A program made the translations under genes and the position numbers. This document shows, in pieces, positions 30,489 through 40,715 of a DNA stretch of 64,000 bases. The stretch is from Betaproteobacteria bacterium. GTDB lineage: Bacteria > Pseudomonadota > Gammaproteobacteria > Burkholderiales > Methylophilaceae. Location: assembly GCA_016867975.1 (NCBI GenBank), contig VGIC01000003.1, positions 1 through 64,000 of the forward strand, written 5' to 3'. The notes beneath the pieces are model-generated. The model was not told the origin of the DNA. It was given only the letters and a program-made list of their open reading frames with translations, and did no database searches. How positions within the stretch are numbered: position 1 is the first letter of the stretch; each line of letters starts with the position of its first letter.

Positions 30489-31206
30489 GGTCGGATAGCT
30501 TGAAGAAATGGGTGCCTGAATTGACTGCTACATGCTTGATGTGAAAGCCGCGGGAATAGATGCGGTCTAGCCTTAATAGCGGTAGCCAGGATGGGAAGCT
30601 ACGTGCCGGCTTTCCGGTGTGCTGCTGAAATACTTCATGCAGATTTAATTGCTGGGCGAAACTCCTGCCGGAACGCAAGCTCCAGTCATTAAAATCGCCG
30701 GCAATGATCAGTGGTTCATTGGTTGGAATGTGGTTGTGAATGTAATTGGCTACATGGGAGAGCTGTTGGTGCCGCCAACGAGCGAATAAACCCAAGTGCA
30801 GGCAAATGGTGTGCAAAGGGCTATCCCAATTAGGTGGGCTGATGATGCTGTGCAGCATGCCTCGATCTTCGATACTGTGCGCTGAAATGTCGATATTGCT
30901 ATTTTTAATGATGGGGAATTTTGACAGCAGGGCATTGCCGTGATGACCGGCAGGGTAGATTGAATTTTTTACATAGGAATAATCTGTCCAAACTTGATCC
31001 GCCAGATATTCCATTTGACCGGCACTTGGCCATGCGTTGAAGCGTTTGCTATGCGTATGATGCACATTACGCACTTCCTGCAGGAATACGATATCGGCAT
31101 TGAGATTTCGCAGTAAATCACGTTGATGTTGCAGTGAAAAACTGGCATTAAAATGGGTCATGCCTTTGTGGATGTTGAATGTTGCAACGCGCAGGGTGTT
31201 ATGCAC
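30445..31206 (-). CDS. Endonuclease/exonuclease/phosphatase family protein (YbhP-like)
   Basis: RVATFNIHKGMTHFN, DIVFLQEVRN, IIAGDFNDW, KLSDHAVLSATL. Confidence 0.88.
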   Translation of the reverse strand: MHNTLRVATFNIHKGMTHFNASFSLQHQRDLLRNLNADIVFLQEVRNVHHTHSKRFNAWPSAGQMEYLADQVWTDYSYVKNSIYPAGHHGNALLSKFPIIKNSNIDISAHSIEDRGMLHSIISPPNWDSPLHTICLHLGLFARWRHQQLSHVANYIHNHIPTNEPLIIAGDFNDWSLRSGRSFAQQLNLHEVFQQHTGKPARSFPSWLPLLRLDRIYSRGFHIKHVAVNSGTHFFKLSDHAVLSATLVRSPDK

Positions 31207-31238
31207 AGTAACTTTACTTTAAACTATAGCGGAGGTTA

Positions 31239-31511
31239 ATGATAAAAAGAGTAATCTTCAGCGCCATTGGTGATATTGATGCTACCGATCCAGTACTGGT
31301 AGCACTCGCGAATCGCATACAGGAATACCTGCTTGTTTTTCTTGAGCTGGATGAATGGTCGTTGTCATATGGAAACTGGGTGTTTTGTTATACGAGTGCT
31401 GATGTCGATATCCTTTTTAACCAATTGTTTCATGTCATCACGAGTATTTCACCATTGCCCTTGTATGCGGCATCCCCAACAAAACGTCTTACGCGTTGGG
31501 CATTCAGTTGA
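31239..31511 (+). CDS. Hypothetical 90-aa protein, convergent with and overlapping fhcC
   Basis: ORF with good Shine-Dalgarno (ggagg ttaATG); no family recognised. Confidence 0.35.
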   Translation: MIKRVIFSAIGDIDATDPVLVALANRIQEYLLVFLELDEWSLSYGNWVFCYTSADVDILFNQLFHVITSISPLPLYAASPTKRLTRWAFS

Positions 31512-32236
31512 CTGAATGGTGTGTCGAGTCGAGAAAATGACTTGAACAGCAAGTTCAAGAAAGGCAATGTGTGCGTGCCGCAGTCTTGTATCGTCGCGTG
31601 CAAATGGGGTTGTTTTTTGAGTAGCAGCGTGCCGCGATGCATATTGAATGCAGTATAAGTGCCAAGATTGCCTAGCACGCCGATGGTGCCGGCAATCATA
31701 CGGCTGGCACAGTAATCGCCAGCATTGCCTTCAATGAGGATTAAGCCGCGGCGCATCTGGTCGCCCACGCGGTCACCTGCGTTTCCTTTTACAATCACTG
31801 TACCGCCTAACATCCCTTTGCGAGAGCCGTCTGTACCCGCGCCCAGGAAATCTCCAGTATTGCCATGAATCGTGATTAAGCCGCTACGCATTGAGCAGGC
31901 GACAAACGCTGCTGTATTGCCTTTGCAGTCGATTTTGCCGTTTTTGAGGTGATATCCTAAATATGCGCCGGCATCGCCCTCAACGGTAATCTGCCCGCTG
32001 GTCATGTTAGCGCCGATATAGTCGAGTTTGTCAGTAGCATTCTGAAAAATGATGTGCTCACAATCATTGCCGCTGATGTGAAATAACTCACCTGCTGTGA
32101 CGGAGCTGTTGCCGTATTCTAAGTTGATTTTCGCGATGTCTTGCGCCGACTTTCCTGCCAGTGTATTAGGTGTAAGCGGGCTGCAATTGACAGAGAATTG
32201 TGGCGTTTGTTTTAATTTAAAAGTGAGTGCGCTCAT
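31430..32236 (-). CDS. fhcC: Formyltransferase/hydrolase complex subunit C (formylmethanofuran dehydrogenase C homolog)
   Basis: GXXGDFLGAGTDGSRKGMLGGTVIVKGNAGDRVGDQMRRGLILIEGNAGDY beta-helix. Confidence 0.93.
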   Translation of the reverse strand: MSALTFKLKQTPQFSVNCSPLTPNTLAGKSAQDIAKINLEYGNSSVTAGELFHISGNDCEHIIFQNATDKLDYIGANMTSGQITVEGDAGAYLGYHLKNGKIDCKGNTAAFVACSMRSGLITIHGNTGDFLGAGTDGSRKGMLGGTVIVKGNAGDRVGDQMRRGLILIEGNAGDYCASRMIAGTIGVLGNLGTYTAFNMHRGTLLLKKQPHLHATIQDCGTHTLPFLNLLFKSFSRLDTPFSQLNAQRVRRFVGDAAYKGNGEILVMT

Positions 32237-33141
32237 GATTGGCTGCTATTCAAAATATCACGCAGTTTGAAAAGGTGTGGACCTAGCTTGCCGCCATAAT
32301 TACCAGCTGAGATGCGTTTTACCCCGCTCGCTTCACCCAATTGGCAAATGGCTTCTATCCCCACTTTCATGGAGCGCGCGATATCTTCAAAGGTTAAACC
32401 ATCAATCACGATTTCCATTACGCTTTCAATTTCGGGGGATAGTTCGCTATGGGTTACGCCCTTTAGGGTCGGGCAGAATGCATCGTTGGTGGATGCGAAC
32501 ATGGTTTTGTATTGACTGCCGACTTTTGAGCCAGAACGCACTACACCGCCTGGAAATGGCATGATGACATTGCGAATCTGCTTCATGGCCTCGATTGCGG
32601 TTTCGGCTGCAGCCAGTGCTTCTGGCTGTGAAGTCGCTAAAATCAAAAAGTTGCCACCACCAATGGCACGCACCATGCCCGTGGTTTCCTCTGTCAGAAA
32701 TTCACCATCCATCACAGGAATACGCCAGTAGCGTTTGCCATCAATCAGCTTTGAGGTTTGGAAGCCATCACCGAAATAGCGCAGATGTTTACCTAGGCTG
32801 ATTTTGTCCTCAGAATCAATGCCTGCAAAAGCCGCAGCTGTCGGGCAGGTGAGGATACATTGCCCCATGCGGGTTTCCAGTTGTTGCATCAACACTTTGC
32901 TGCCCATAGCGAACATCAGGATGCTGATGCCAGGTCTTCCATCTGGTGTCTCTTCTGCAGACATTTCGCGCTCGATGCCCGCTTCAACGCCACAACCAAT
33001 GACGGAAGTTGCAAAGCCGGTCATGGCATTAGCGGCGTTGTAAGCCCATTTGTGATTTTGAGCGGTAATAATGACCCTTGTGCCACGCATATTGAATGCT
33101 TCAGCAAAGGTATCGTCGATTTGTATGCCGTTAATGATCAT
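32233..33141 (-). CDS. fhcD: Formylmethanofuran--tetrahydromethanopterin formyltransferase
   Basis: MIINGIQIDDTFAEAFNMRGTRVIITA...GCGVEAGIEREMSAEETPDGRPG. Confidence 0.95.
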   Translation of the reverse strand: MIINGIQIDDTFAEAFNMRGTRVIITAQNHKWAYNAANAMTGFATSVIGCGVEAGIEREMSAEETPDGRPGISILMFAMGSKVLMQQLETRMGQCILTCPTAAAFAGIDSEDKISLGKHLRYFGDGFQTSKLIDGKRYWRIPVMDGEFLTEETTGMVRAIGGGNFLILATSQPEALAAAETAIEAMKQIRNVIMPFPGGVVRSGSKVGSQYKTMFASTNDAFCPTLKGVTHSELSPEIESVMEIVIDGLTFEDIARSMKVGIEAICQLGEASGVKRISAGNYGGKLGPHLFKLRDILNSSQS

Positions 33142-34820
33142 GATTTTTTCTGGTTTGTAATGATTTTTCCACGGCCGTCGTCACTGATTTCATCGTCAGC
33201 AATCTTAAAGTTGCCAACTTGCATGGTCAGGTATTTGTCGAAGTAGCTTTGCAGGTCTTTCTCTATGGTGGTGTCGAACGATGGTTTTGCCGTGTGTGTT
33301 GCGCCCCATACCACTTTGCTGACTTTGCCGTCTTTTACGACCAGTTCGCCATTTTTGAATACATAATCAGGTTTGGCAAACATGGCCTCGCGGTCCGGTT
33401 GATCTGTGTAAACGGTGATGTCCGCTTGAGCGCCAAATCCAAGATGTCCGCAGTCATTCAGGCCAATCAGTTTCGCAGCACCGGCGCGTGTCATGATGGC
33501 AATCTCGTATAGAGTATATTCACGTTCCAGGCTGGTGAGGTTGCTCATTGCCTGCGCATCTAAATTCAGCTTGGCGAAGGCATCGTTTCTGAAGGTCTTA
33601 TCCATTAACAGGCGGATCAGATGCGGATAGCTCGTGAATGGCGCACCGTTGGGGTGATCGGTGGTTAAGAAGATGCGCCATGGGTCTTCTACGCTTAAGA
33701 ATAGCTCAAGGCCAATCGCCCATTGCAATGCGTTCACGTAATTCTGGTCGCGATATTTGAATGGCACCACGCCACAGCCGGCATCGCACTCGATGTCCAT
33801 GATCACTGATTTTTTCGGGTTGGCATGTTTGGCATTGAGGTGCTGCATCATGGTATCACCGGAAGCCGTCACGGTCTGGTTGAACAGAATCTGGCCGACA
33901 TCTGCTGTGATATGTTTGTTCTTATTCAATGCTTCAGCGATCTGCGCCGCAGCAGATGAGAATTTCTTGTCACCCTCAGTGCCGTAACTGTGAAACTGAA
34001 TGTGTGTCAGGTGCATTGGCAAGCCGTCGCTTGCGCCCATGGTATTCAGCGTGGTTTCAAAGTTACCAGCGACGCCCAAATTGTTGCAGTGTACATGCAG
34101 GGGCTTTGCAATCCCCAGTTCGTGTACGGCACGGCTCAGACGTTGTAGAATCTCGCGTGGGGAGACTTGGTAATGCACGTTGTTCTCATCCAAATCCTGC
34201 TTGCGCTGATTGAATTTGAACGCGTTGATGCCGCCAGGATTGACCACTTTGATGCCAATCGCCTGAGTGGCATGCAGTATCCATGCGACATAGTCATTGA
34301 TGGTTTTTTGGTCTGCTTTCTGGCTAATCAGTCGCAGGAAATAGTCATCATTCCCCAGCATGGCGTAACCACCCTTATCAATCATGGGGGTGTCGCCCAT
34401 TTCCAAGTGCGCCTGACGTGCATTTGCCGGTAATATGGCAGGTTCGAATGCAGCGGTATAGCCCATTTCAATGTATCTAAATCCTGTATCGGTGGCGCTG
34501 GGCACTGCGTGATGGCTGCAATGTGGCGTGCAGATATGTACTTCATGATCGGTTGAATTCTTGATTTCCTGCAGCTGTTTCTGTTGATACTCTGGCAACA
34601 TCATTCGGGCGATGTTCATCTTGCCACCACCGATGTGGCTGTGCATATCAATCGCACCCGCCATCACGACCTTTCCTTTGAGGTCATAGGTCTGGCTGAT
34701 TTTTGCCTCATCCATTGGTTTGGGAACGATGCGCCCTTGATGGATGTAGATATCTTCCACCACGCCATCTTTGACATGGGCTGGGTCATAAATCCTGCCA
34801 TTTTTCAGTAGGGTAATCAT
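33138..34820 (-). CDS. fhcA: Formyltransferase/hydrolase complex subunit A
   Basis: AIDMHSHIGGGKMNIARMMLPE, LHVHCNNLGVAGNFETTL amidohydrolase family. Confidence 0.95.
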   Translation of the reverse strand: MITLLKNGRIYDPAHVKDGVVEDIYIHQGRIVPKPMDEAKISQTYDLKGKVVMAGAIDMHSHIGGGKMNIARMMLPEYQQKQLQEIKNSTDHEVHICTPHCSHHAVPSATDTGFRYIEMGYTAAFEPAILPANARQAHLEMGDTPMIDKGGYAMLGNDDYFLRLISQKADQKTINDYVAWILHATQAIGIKVVNPGGINAFKFNQRKQDLDENNVHYQVSPREILQRLSRAVHELGIAKPLHVHCNNLGVAGNFETTLNTMGASDGLPMHLTHIQFHSYGTEGDKKFSSAAAQIAEALNKNKHITADVGQILFNQTVTASGDTMMQHLNAKHANPKKSVIMDIECDAGCGVVPFKYRDQNYVNALQWAIGLELFLSVEDPWRIFLTTDHPNGAPFTSYPHLIRLLMDKTFRNDAFAKLNLDAQAMSNLTSLEREYTLYEIAIMTRAGAAKLIGLNDCGHLGFGAQADITVYTDQPDREAMFAKPDYVFKNGELVVKDGKVSKVVWGATHTAKPSFDTTIEKDLQSYFDKYLTMQVGNFKIADDEISDDGRGKIITNQKKS

Positions 34821-34866
34821 GCTTTATACATACTCACCTTAATCTAGGCTCACTTTAAATCAGCGC

Positions 34867-36159
34867 TTACTTTTCAACACTTGAAAGTGCCGCTTCAATT
34901 TGGTGAATTACATCGCTCAATTTAGGCAGTTGGCTATCACGTAACTTTTTCAATGGCAGCGTGATTGAGCTATCCAGTCGGAACATCAGTCCGATATGGT
35001 CAATGCCCGGAACACCCACCGGAATGAACACCTCCGGCTGGCGCTCAAATTTTGTAGCAGGGTGGCCAATGACAATGGTCGGCGCGGTTGTTGCAGGCGG
35101 TGAATGTGGATTAAAGGTGCTGACCCACAGCAAGGCATCGCTGCTACTTGCTAATTTGTCGGTTGATAAATGATAGGTGTCATATTCCGGCTTGCCATCT
35201 ACATAACGGTTTCTGGTTGGGTAGCCACTTAGCCAGGTGCTGGTGTTGTTGACAGAAGAGTCACCATCGCCGGAGTTAAGCGGTAGGCCAGCTGCGCGTG
35301 TGCTTTCGTTCAGCAGGTTAATGAGCTGAGTGATGCTTTGAATCGTTAATTCAGCATGTGAGAATTTAAAACTGCTGGCTGACCAAACAATCACGGCATA
35401 TTTTGCCGCTTTTAATTGATTTACCAAAGCCATTAGTGTGGCAACACTCACGCCACCCGCAGATTCTTCTTTGATTTTTTTGTTATTTAACTTGTTGTTT
35501 AATAGGGCATTAAGCGCGTTGATGATTTCGGGAAGTTTGTCTGCGTTCGCATCAATCACGGTGGGCGCTGTGCCGTTTGGTGAAGTGCCAGCTTTGGTTT
35601 TTTCTGCGGGAACACCCAGGTAAATGACTTCTGGCGTTGGTTTGTGGAACAGGCTTTCAGTGTTCCAAACCGCTTTCTCAAAAAAGCGGGGGTGGCTGGT
35701 GGCGATGTCAGTACCAATGGCCAGAATCACATCGGCGCGATTTTTTACTTCAGCTAGTGTGGTGGTGAGCCAACCGTCATTTTGCATGGTTAAGGTGTTG
35801 CGCACGGTCGAGTCGCTGTGCATGTGGTCTAGTGTGGCGTTGGTTTTTTCTGCCAAATGCATCAGCGAACGCATGCCTTGCACCTCGGTGCCCAATCCTG
35901 CAAATAGTGCTGATTTGCTATTACTTAGCAGGTGGGCGGCCGCCTTGATTGCGGTGTCCAGATTACATGGCTTGCCAGCTAGGGTGGGTGATGCACCAAT
36001 ATTGTCATTAAAAGACTGCTCAAAGAATTGAATCGCTTTGCTGCAGCCATTTTTCACATTAACAGCAGTCTCGGCGTTGGGTATTATGTCGTCGCATAAC
36101 AAGCCGCAAGCAGGGCAGGTGGTGGTGGTTGGTAGGGTGGAGTTTGAGAGATTACTCAT
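34867..36159 (-). CDS. fhcB: Formyltransferase/hydrolase complex subunit B
   Basis: CPACGLLCDDI..., operon context with fhcADC. Confidence 0.88.
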   Translation of the reverse strand: MSNLSNSTLPTTTTCPACGLLCDDIIPNAETAVNVKNGCSKAIQFFEQSFNDNIGASPTLAGKPCNLDTAIKAAAHLLSNSKSALFAGLGTEVQGMRSLMHLAEKTNATLDHMHSDSTVRNTLTMQNDGWLTTTLAEVKNRADVILAIGTDIATSHPRFFEKAVWNTESLFHKPTPEVIYLGVPAEKTKAGTSPNGTAPTVIDANADKLPEIINALNALLNNKLNNKKIKEESAGGVSVATLMALVNQLKAAKYAVIVWSASSFKFSHAELTIQSITQLINLLNESTRAAGLPLNSGDGDSSVNNTSTWLSGYPTRNRYVDGKPEYDTYHLSTDKLASSSDALLWVSTFNPHSPPATTAPTIVIGHPATKFERQPEVFIPVGVPGIDHIGLMFRLDSSITLPLKKLRDSQLPKLSDVIHQIEAALSSVEK

Positions 36160-36211
36160 GTGGATGTCAGTATGCGCTTTCAGCCATTCTAATCATAATT
36201 TACCGGTACCA

Positions 36212-36240
36212 TACCATAAAAAGCTGGTTTATTTTAAGCG
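36212..36240. repeat. Direct repeat A in fhcB/ndk divergent region
   Basis: taccataaaaagctggtttattttaagcg, similar to 36337-36364. Confidence 0.6.
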
Positions 36241-36336
36241 TTAAATAACGGAGTTTTTATACCTTTACCTAGAATTGCCGTAGGTCTTTATCATAAATTG
36301 GCGGTTTCTAGTAATAAACGCACTTATGTGCTGAGA

Positions 36337-36364
36337 TACCTTAAAAGTCGGTTTATTTTAAGTG
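36337..36364. repeat. Direct repeat B in fhcB/ndk divergent region
   Basis: taccttaaaagtcggtttattttaagtg. Confidence 0.6.
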
Positions 36365-36418
36365 CCAAAAATGGTATTTTATCGCCTTTTCAATGTGTTA
36401 ACTTTAAATGGAGTAATT

Positions 36419-36823
36419 ATGGCTGTTCAACGTACGCTTTCTATCATCAAACCTGATGCAGTTGCAAAAAATGTCATCGGGAAAATCTACACACGTTTTG
36501 AAAACGCTGGTTTGAAAATTGTGGCTGCAAAAATGGCGCAATTGACACAAGCTGAAGCTGAAGGTTTCTACGCTGTGCATAAAGAGCGTCCTTTCTTTGC
36601 TGATTTGGTTAAGTTCATGGTTTCTGGCCCAGTGATGATTCAGGCGTTAGAGGGCGAAAATGCGGTACAGGTTAACCGTGATTTGATGGGCGCAACTAAC
36701 CCTAAAGAGGCTGCTGCAGGGACTATCCGCGCTGACTTTGCTGAAAGCATTGACGCTAATGCAGTGCATGGTTCAGATTCAGCTGAGAATGCGGCGATCG
36801 AAATCAAATACTTCTTTGGTTAA
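36419..36823 (+). CDS. ndk: Nucleoside diphosphate kinase
   Basis: [28 protein letters not shown]...[19 protein letters not shown]. Confidence 0.96.
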   Translation: MAVQRTLSIIKPDAVAKNVIGKIYTRFENAGLKIVAAKMAQLTQAEAEGFYAVHKERPFFADLVKFMVSGPVMIQALEGENAVQVNRDLMGATNPKEAAAGTIRADFAESIDANAVHGSDSAENAAIEIKYFFG

Positions 36824-37158
36824 TAATCCAATCTTCGTCATTATGCTTTGTTGCTTACAAAAAATGATTTCCTTACATACTATCTGTATGCCGCGTCATC
36901 ATTTTTTGTGCGCGCCTAGCCTAATTTAGAAGCTTGAATTATTTAGATGGGCTTACCGTATTTCTAAGAATACCTAAAAAATGCTTAATTCGAGATGCAA
37001 TGTCAGGCGCACGGAACACAGAAGCGAGAAAACCAACGTAGTGTTTCGGCGTAGGCTAATATCGCGAAGCGATGTTAAGCGTAGCGGCCAGAGCCACAGT
37101 ATGTGGTTATACGGCGAGGTTGCGAGTACCACGCAACGCAGCAGTGCGCTCAAAGTAA

Positions 37159-38280
37159 GTGTTTTGGAGGTGCTCTTTGGTTAATCTGCTCAACTTTAAT
37201 CAGCCCCAACTCGCTCAGTGGTTCGTGGAGCATGGCGAAAAGCCATTTCGCGCCAAGCAGTTGATGCGGTGGATGCACCATTTTGGGGTGCATGATTTTG
37301 AGCAGATGACCGATATTGCTAAAAGTCTGCGCGAGAAACTTGCAAAAGAGGCAGAGATTGTTCTGCCTATCGTGCAGCATGAACAAATATCCAATGATGG
37401 AACTCGCAAGTGGTTGATTGGCGCCGATGCTGCCAATAGCATCGAGACAGTGTTTATTCCTGAAGATGATCGTGGCACTTTGTGTGTTTCGAGTCAGGTG
37501 GGCTGTGCGCTGGAGTGTACGTTCTGTTCGACTGGGCGTCAGGGTTTTAACCGTAACCTGAGTGTCTCTGAAATCATTGGTCAGTTGGCCATTGCCGACA
37601 AGTCACTACGCCAGGAGGCGGGCTATGATATGCTGTCTGCCAATGACCGTATCATCAGTAATGTGGTGATGATGGGCATGGGTGAGCCCTTGGCTAATTA
37701 CGATAATGTTGTGACTGCCATGCAGATCATGTTGGATGACAGTGCGTATGGACTGAGTCGCCGCCGAGTGACGCTATCAACCAGCGGGCTGGTGCCAGCG
37801 ATGGATAGGCTGAAAGAAGATTGCCCTGTAGCATTGGCCGTATCGCTACATGCGCCCAATGATGCGCTACGTGATGTGATTGTGCCCATCAACAAAAAAT
37901 ATCCGCTTAAAGAATTGATGGCGGCATGTCATCGCTACCTTGAGAAAGCACCGCGTGATTTCGTCACGTTTGAATATGTGATGCTGGATGAGGTGAATGA
38001 TACCGTTGAGCATGCACATCAATTGCTGGAATTGGTCAAAAATGTTCCATGTAAATTTAATTTAATTCCGTTCAATCCTTTTCCTAATAGTGGTTACGAT
38101 GCATCGAGACCTAGTCATATACGCGTGTTTCGTGATATTTTGATGCAGGCGGGGCATGTGGTGACCATTCGCAAGACGCGAGGCGAGGATATTGATGCTG
38201 CTTGTGGTCAGTTGGCAGGTAAGGTGTTGGATAAAACAAAACGCAGCTCTAAATACATTGCAATTGAGGCTGTTGAATGA
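37159..38280 (+). CDS. rlmN: 23S rRNA/tRNA adenine C2-methyltransferase
   Basis: [19 protein letters not shown] radical SAM motif, [13 protein letters not shown]; start may be TTG/GTG or internal. Confidence 0.95.
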   Translation: MFWRCSLVNLLNFNQPQLAQWFVEHGEKPFRAKQLMRWMHHFGVHDFEQMTDIAKSLREKLAKEAEIVLPIVQHEQISNDGTRKWLIGADAANSIETVFIPEDDRGTLCVSSQVGCALECTFCSTGRQGFNRNLSVSEIIGQLAIADKSLRQEAGYDMLSANDRIISNVVMMGMGEPLANYDNVVTAMQIMLDDSAYGLSRRRVTLSTSGLVPAMDRLKEDCPVALAVSLHAPNDALRDVIVPINKKYPLKELMAACHRYLEKAPRDFVTFEYVMLDEVNDTVEHAHQLLELVKNVPCKFNLIPFNPFPNSGYDASRPSHIRVFRDILMQAGHVVTIRKTRGEDIDAACGQLAGKVLDKTKRSSKYIAIEAVE

Positions 38281-38378
38281 ATAAAACGAAAATGAGAGAC
38301 TTTTTCTTGGTTGTTCAAATTGAGCACGCAGTTGGCAATGACGGTGAGGTCTTGTTTGTAGGTCAGAGCGAGCGTTAG
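38277..38378 (+). CDS. Candidate 33-aa small protein between rlmN and rodZ
   Basis: [36 protein letters not shown] overlaps rlmN stop (ATGA) and TAG overlaps the next GTG (TAGTG). Confidence 0.4.
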   Translation: MNKTKMRDFFLVVQIEHAVGNDGEVLFVGQSER

Positions 38379-39397
38379 TGATGGTGACGGCAGAGGATAG
38401 AGATGCAGCTGAGCAACCCATAGGTCAGGCGCAATCATTGGCGCCATTAGGCGAGGTGTTGTTGTCGGCGAGGCTGGCAAAAAAACTCTCGCTGAAAGAT
38501 GTTTCTGATAGCCTGCGTTATAGCGTACGTCAAATCGAGGCGCTGGAGAATAATGATTTTTCAACCTTGCCAGAACCGATGATCACGCGAGGTTTTATCA
38601 GAAATTATGCCCGCTATTTGGCTTTAGATGCGGAACCCCTATTGGCGAGCTACCGTGTTTGTGTGCCTGATGTTTTACATCATGAGGTTTCGGTTAAGTC
38701 CACGGTGAAAGGAGTGAGTTTCACTCGTGAAAGCCAGCCATGGATACGGTATATTTTATTAAGTAGTATCGTGGTGGTGTTTTTGATTGCATGGTTATTT
38801 TATGTAAACAATCCCCCTAAACCAGCCGATTCTGATGTTCCACAAGTGGCCCCACCTCCTAAAGCGATAGCTGAGCCGATGCCAGCCGCTGAAATGCAAC
38901 TGCCTGAACCGGCGCTACCGATGGCGGAGCGCATGGCTACAGAAGCAACGGTTGAAACAAATCAGGCGAACGCCCAGGGTGAGTCCGTGTCATCTAACGC
39001 TACAGAGGTTGTTTCTGAGGGCATTCAGCCAGTGGCATCGGCAGTAAGTAGAAAAGATACGCTCCCTGCTACTCAAACAGCGCAAATGCCAAGCCAATCT
39101 GCCCAGGAATCAGATATTTCGGCAGATCAGCCACCTTTAGATCTGGCTAGGGATGTGGTGAAAAAGAAAGTGAGCATTTCTGTTACGGAAAAGACCTGGG
39201 TTAGCGTTACAGATAGTTCAGGTAAAGTTGTGTTGGAAAAAATGCTTGTAGCTGGCTCGATGGAGAACTTTGACGCGACACCACCACTCAATGTGGTGGT
39301 GGGAAATGCAAAGGCGACAAAACTTACGTTTGCCACGCAGTCGGTTGATTTAACGACCCCAGCAGGAAGCAATGTTGCACGTTTGCGCTTGGAGTAG
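38378..39397 (+). CDS. rodZ: Helix-turn-helix RodZ-like cytoskeletal/membrane protein
   Basis: HTH (AKKLSLKDVSDSLRYSVRQIEALENNDFSTLPEPMITRGFIRNYARYL), TM helix, Pro-rich linker, DUF4115-like C-terminus. Confidence 0.88.
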   Translation: MMVTAEDRDAAEQPIGQAQSLAPLGEVLLSARLAKKLSLKDVSDSLRYSVRQIEALENNDFSTLPEPMITRGFIRNYARYLALDAEPLLASYRVCVPDVLHHEVSVKSTVKGVSFTRESQPWIRYILLSSIVVVFLIAWLFYVNNPPKPADSDVPQVAPPPKAIAEPMPAAEMQLPEPALPMAERMATEATVETNQANAQGESVSSNATEVVSEGIQPVASAVSRKDTLPATQTAQMPSQSAQESDISADQPPLDLARDVVKKKVSISVTEKTWVSVTDSSGKVVLEKMLVAGSMENFDATPPLNVVVGNAKATKLTFATQSVDLTTPAGSNVARLRLE

Positions 39398-39400
39398 AGG

Positions 39401-40702
39401 TTGAGTTTGTCTATCAAAAGTCATCCACGTCATACCCTTCAGGTGATGGTTGGTCATGTACCTGTGGGCGGGGGGCTTGCTGGTACACAGCCGGCGCCTG
39501 TGGTCGTGCAGAGCATGACGAATACCGATACAGCTGATGCGGAATCGACCATTAAGCAGGTTTATGAATTGTGGCAGGCGGGGTCTGAGGTAGTGCGTAT
39601 CACGGTCAATTCGCCAGAAGCGGCCGCACAAGTAGGTAAGATACGCCGTGGTTTGGATGCATTAGGTTGCAATGTGCCATTAGTGGGAGATTTCCATTTC
39701 AACGGGCATAAGTTGCTGGCTGCCTATCCTGATTGCGCGGAAGCCTTGGCAAAGTACCGTATTAACCCGGGCAACGTGGGTAAGGGCTCTAAGCGTGACG
39801 AGCAGTTTTTCGCCATGATTGAGGCGGCAATCCGTTATAAAAAAGCGGTGCGTATCGGGGTGAATTGGGGGAGTCTGGATCAGGCAAAAATGGCGCAAAT
39901 GATGGATGATAATGCTAAATCGGCTCATCCGTTGTCGGCCGATGCGCTCATGCGAGAAGCCCTAATTCAGTCTGCTTTAGAGAGCGCTCAGCAGGCCGTA
40001 GATATTGGTCTGTCGCCGAATCAGATTATTATTTCCTGCAAAGTTAGCGATGTGCAGGATTTAGTCAGCGTTTACTCTGATCTTGCAGATCGTTGCGATT
40101 ATCCACTTCATTTGGGGCTGACAGAGGCTGGAATGGGATCGAAAGGTATTGTGGCCTCTACCGCGGCATTGGCGATATTGTTGCAACAGGGAATTGGCAA
40201 TACCATACGCGTTTCATTGACCCCTGAGCCGAATGAGTCTCGAACTAAAGAGGTGGTAGTCGCACAAGAGATTTTGCAGACTATGGGGCTTCGTTCTTTC
40301 ACACCTTTAGTCACTGCTTGCCCAGGTTGTGGTCGTACAACTTCAACCTATTTCCAAGAGCTGGCGATGCAGATTCAGAGCTATCTGCGCCATCAGATGC
40401 CTGTCTGGCGCAATCAATATGCAGGAGTGGAGAATATGAGTGTGGCGGTGATGGGCTGTGTGGTCAATGGGCCCGGTGAGTCCAAGCTTGCCAATGTAGG
40501 CATCAGCCTTCCTGGAACCGGTGAAATTCCCGTTGCCCCAGTGTATGTCGATGGTGAGAAGACGGTGACCTTGAAAGGTGATCACGTCGCTCAAGAGTTT
40601 CAAGCGATTATCGAGGCGTATGTGCAAAAGAACTATGCTGAAGGTGGCAGGCTAAGGGTGGTTTCTGCTACAAAAACCATTTCAATTCAATCAGTTGGAT
40701 AG
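39401..40702 (+). CDS. ispG: 4-hydroxy-3-methylbut-2-enyl-diphosphate synthase
   Basis: [44 protein letters not shown]. Confidence 0.96.
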   Translation: MSLSIKSHPRHTLQVMVGHVPVGGGLAGTQPAPVVVQSMTNTDTADAESTIKQVYELWQAGSEVVRITVNSPEAAAQVGKIRRGLDALGCNVPLVGDFHFNGHKLLAAYPDCAEALAKYRINPGNVGKGSKRDEQFFAMIEAAIRYKKAVRIGVNWGSLDQAKMAQMMDDNAKSAHPLSADALMREALIQSALESAQQAVDIGLSPNQIIISCKVSDVQDLVSVYSDLADRCDYPLHLGLTEAGMGSKGIVASTAALAILLQQGIGNTIRVSLTPEPNESRTKEVVVAQEILQTMGLRSFTPLVTACPGCGRTTSTYFQELAMQIQSYLRHQMPVWRNQYAGVENMSVAVMGCVVNGPGESKLANVGISLPGTGEIPVAPVYVDGEKTVTLKGDHVAQEFQAIIEAYVQKNYAEGGRLRVVSATKTISIQSVG

Positions 40703-40715
40703 AATTTAAAATTTC

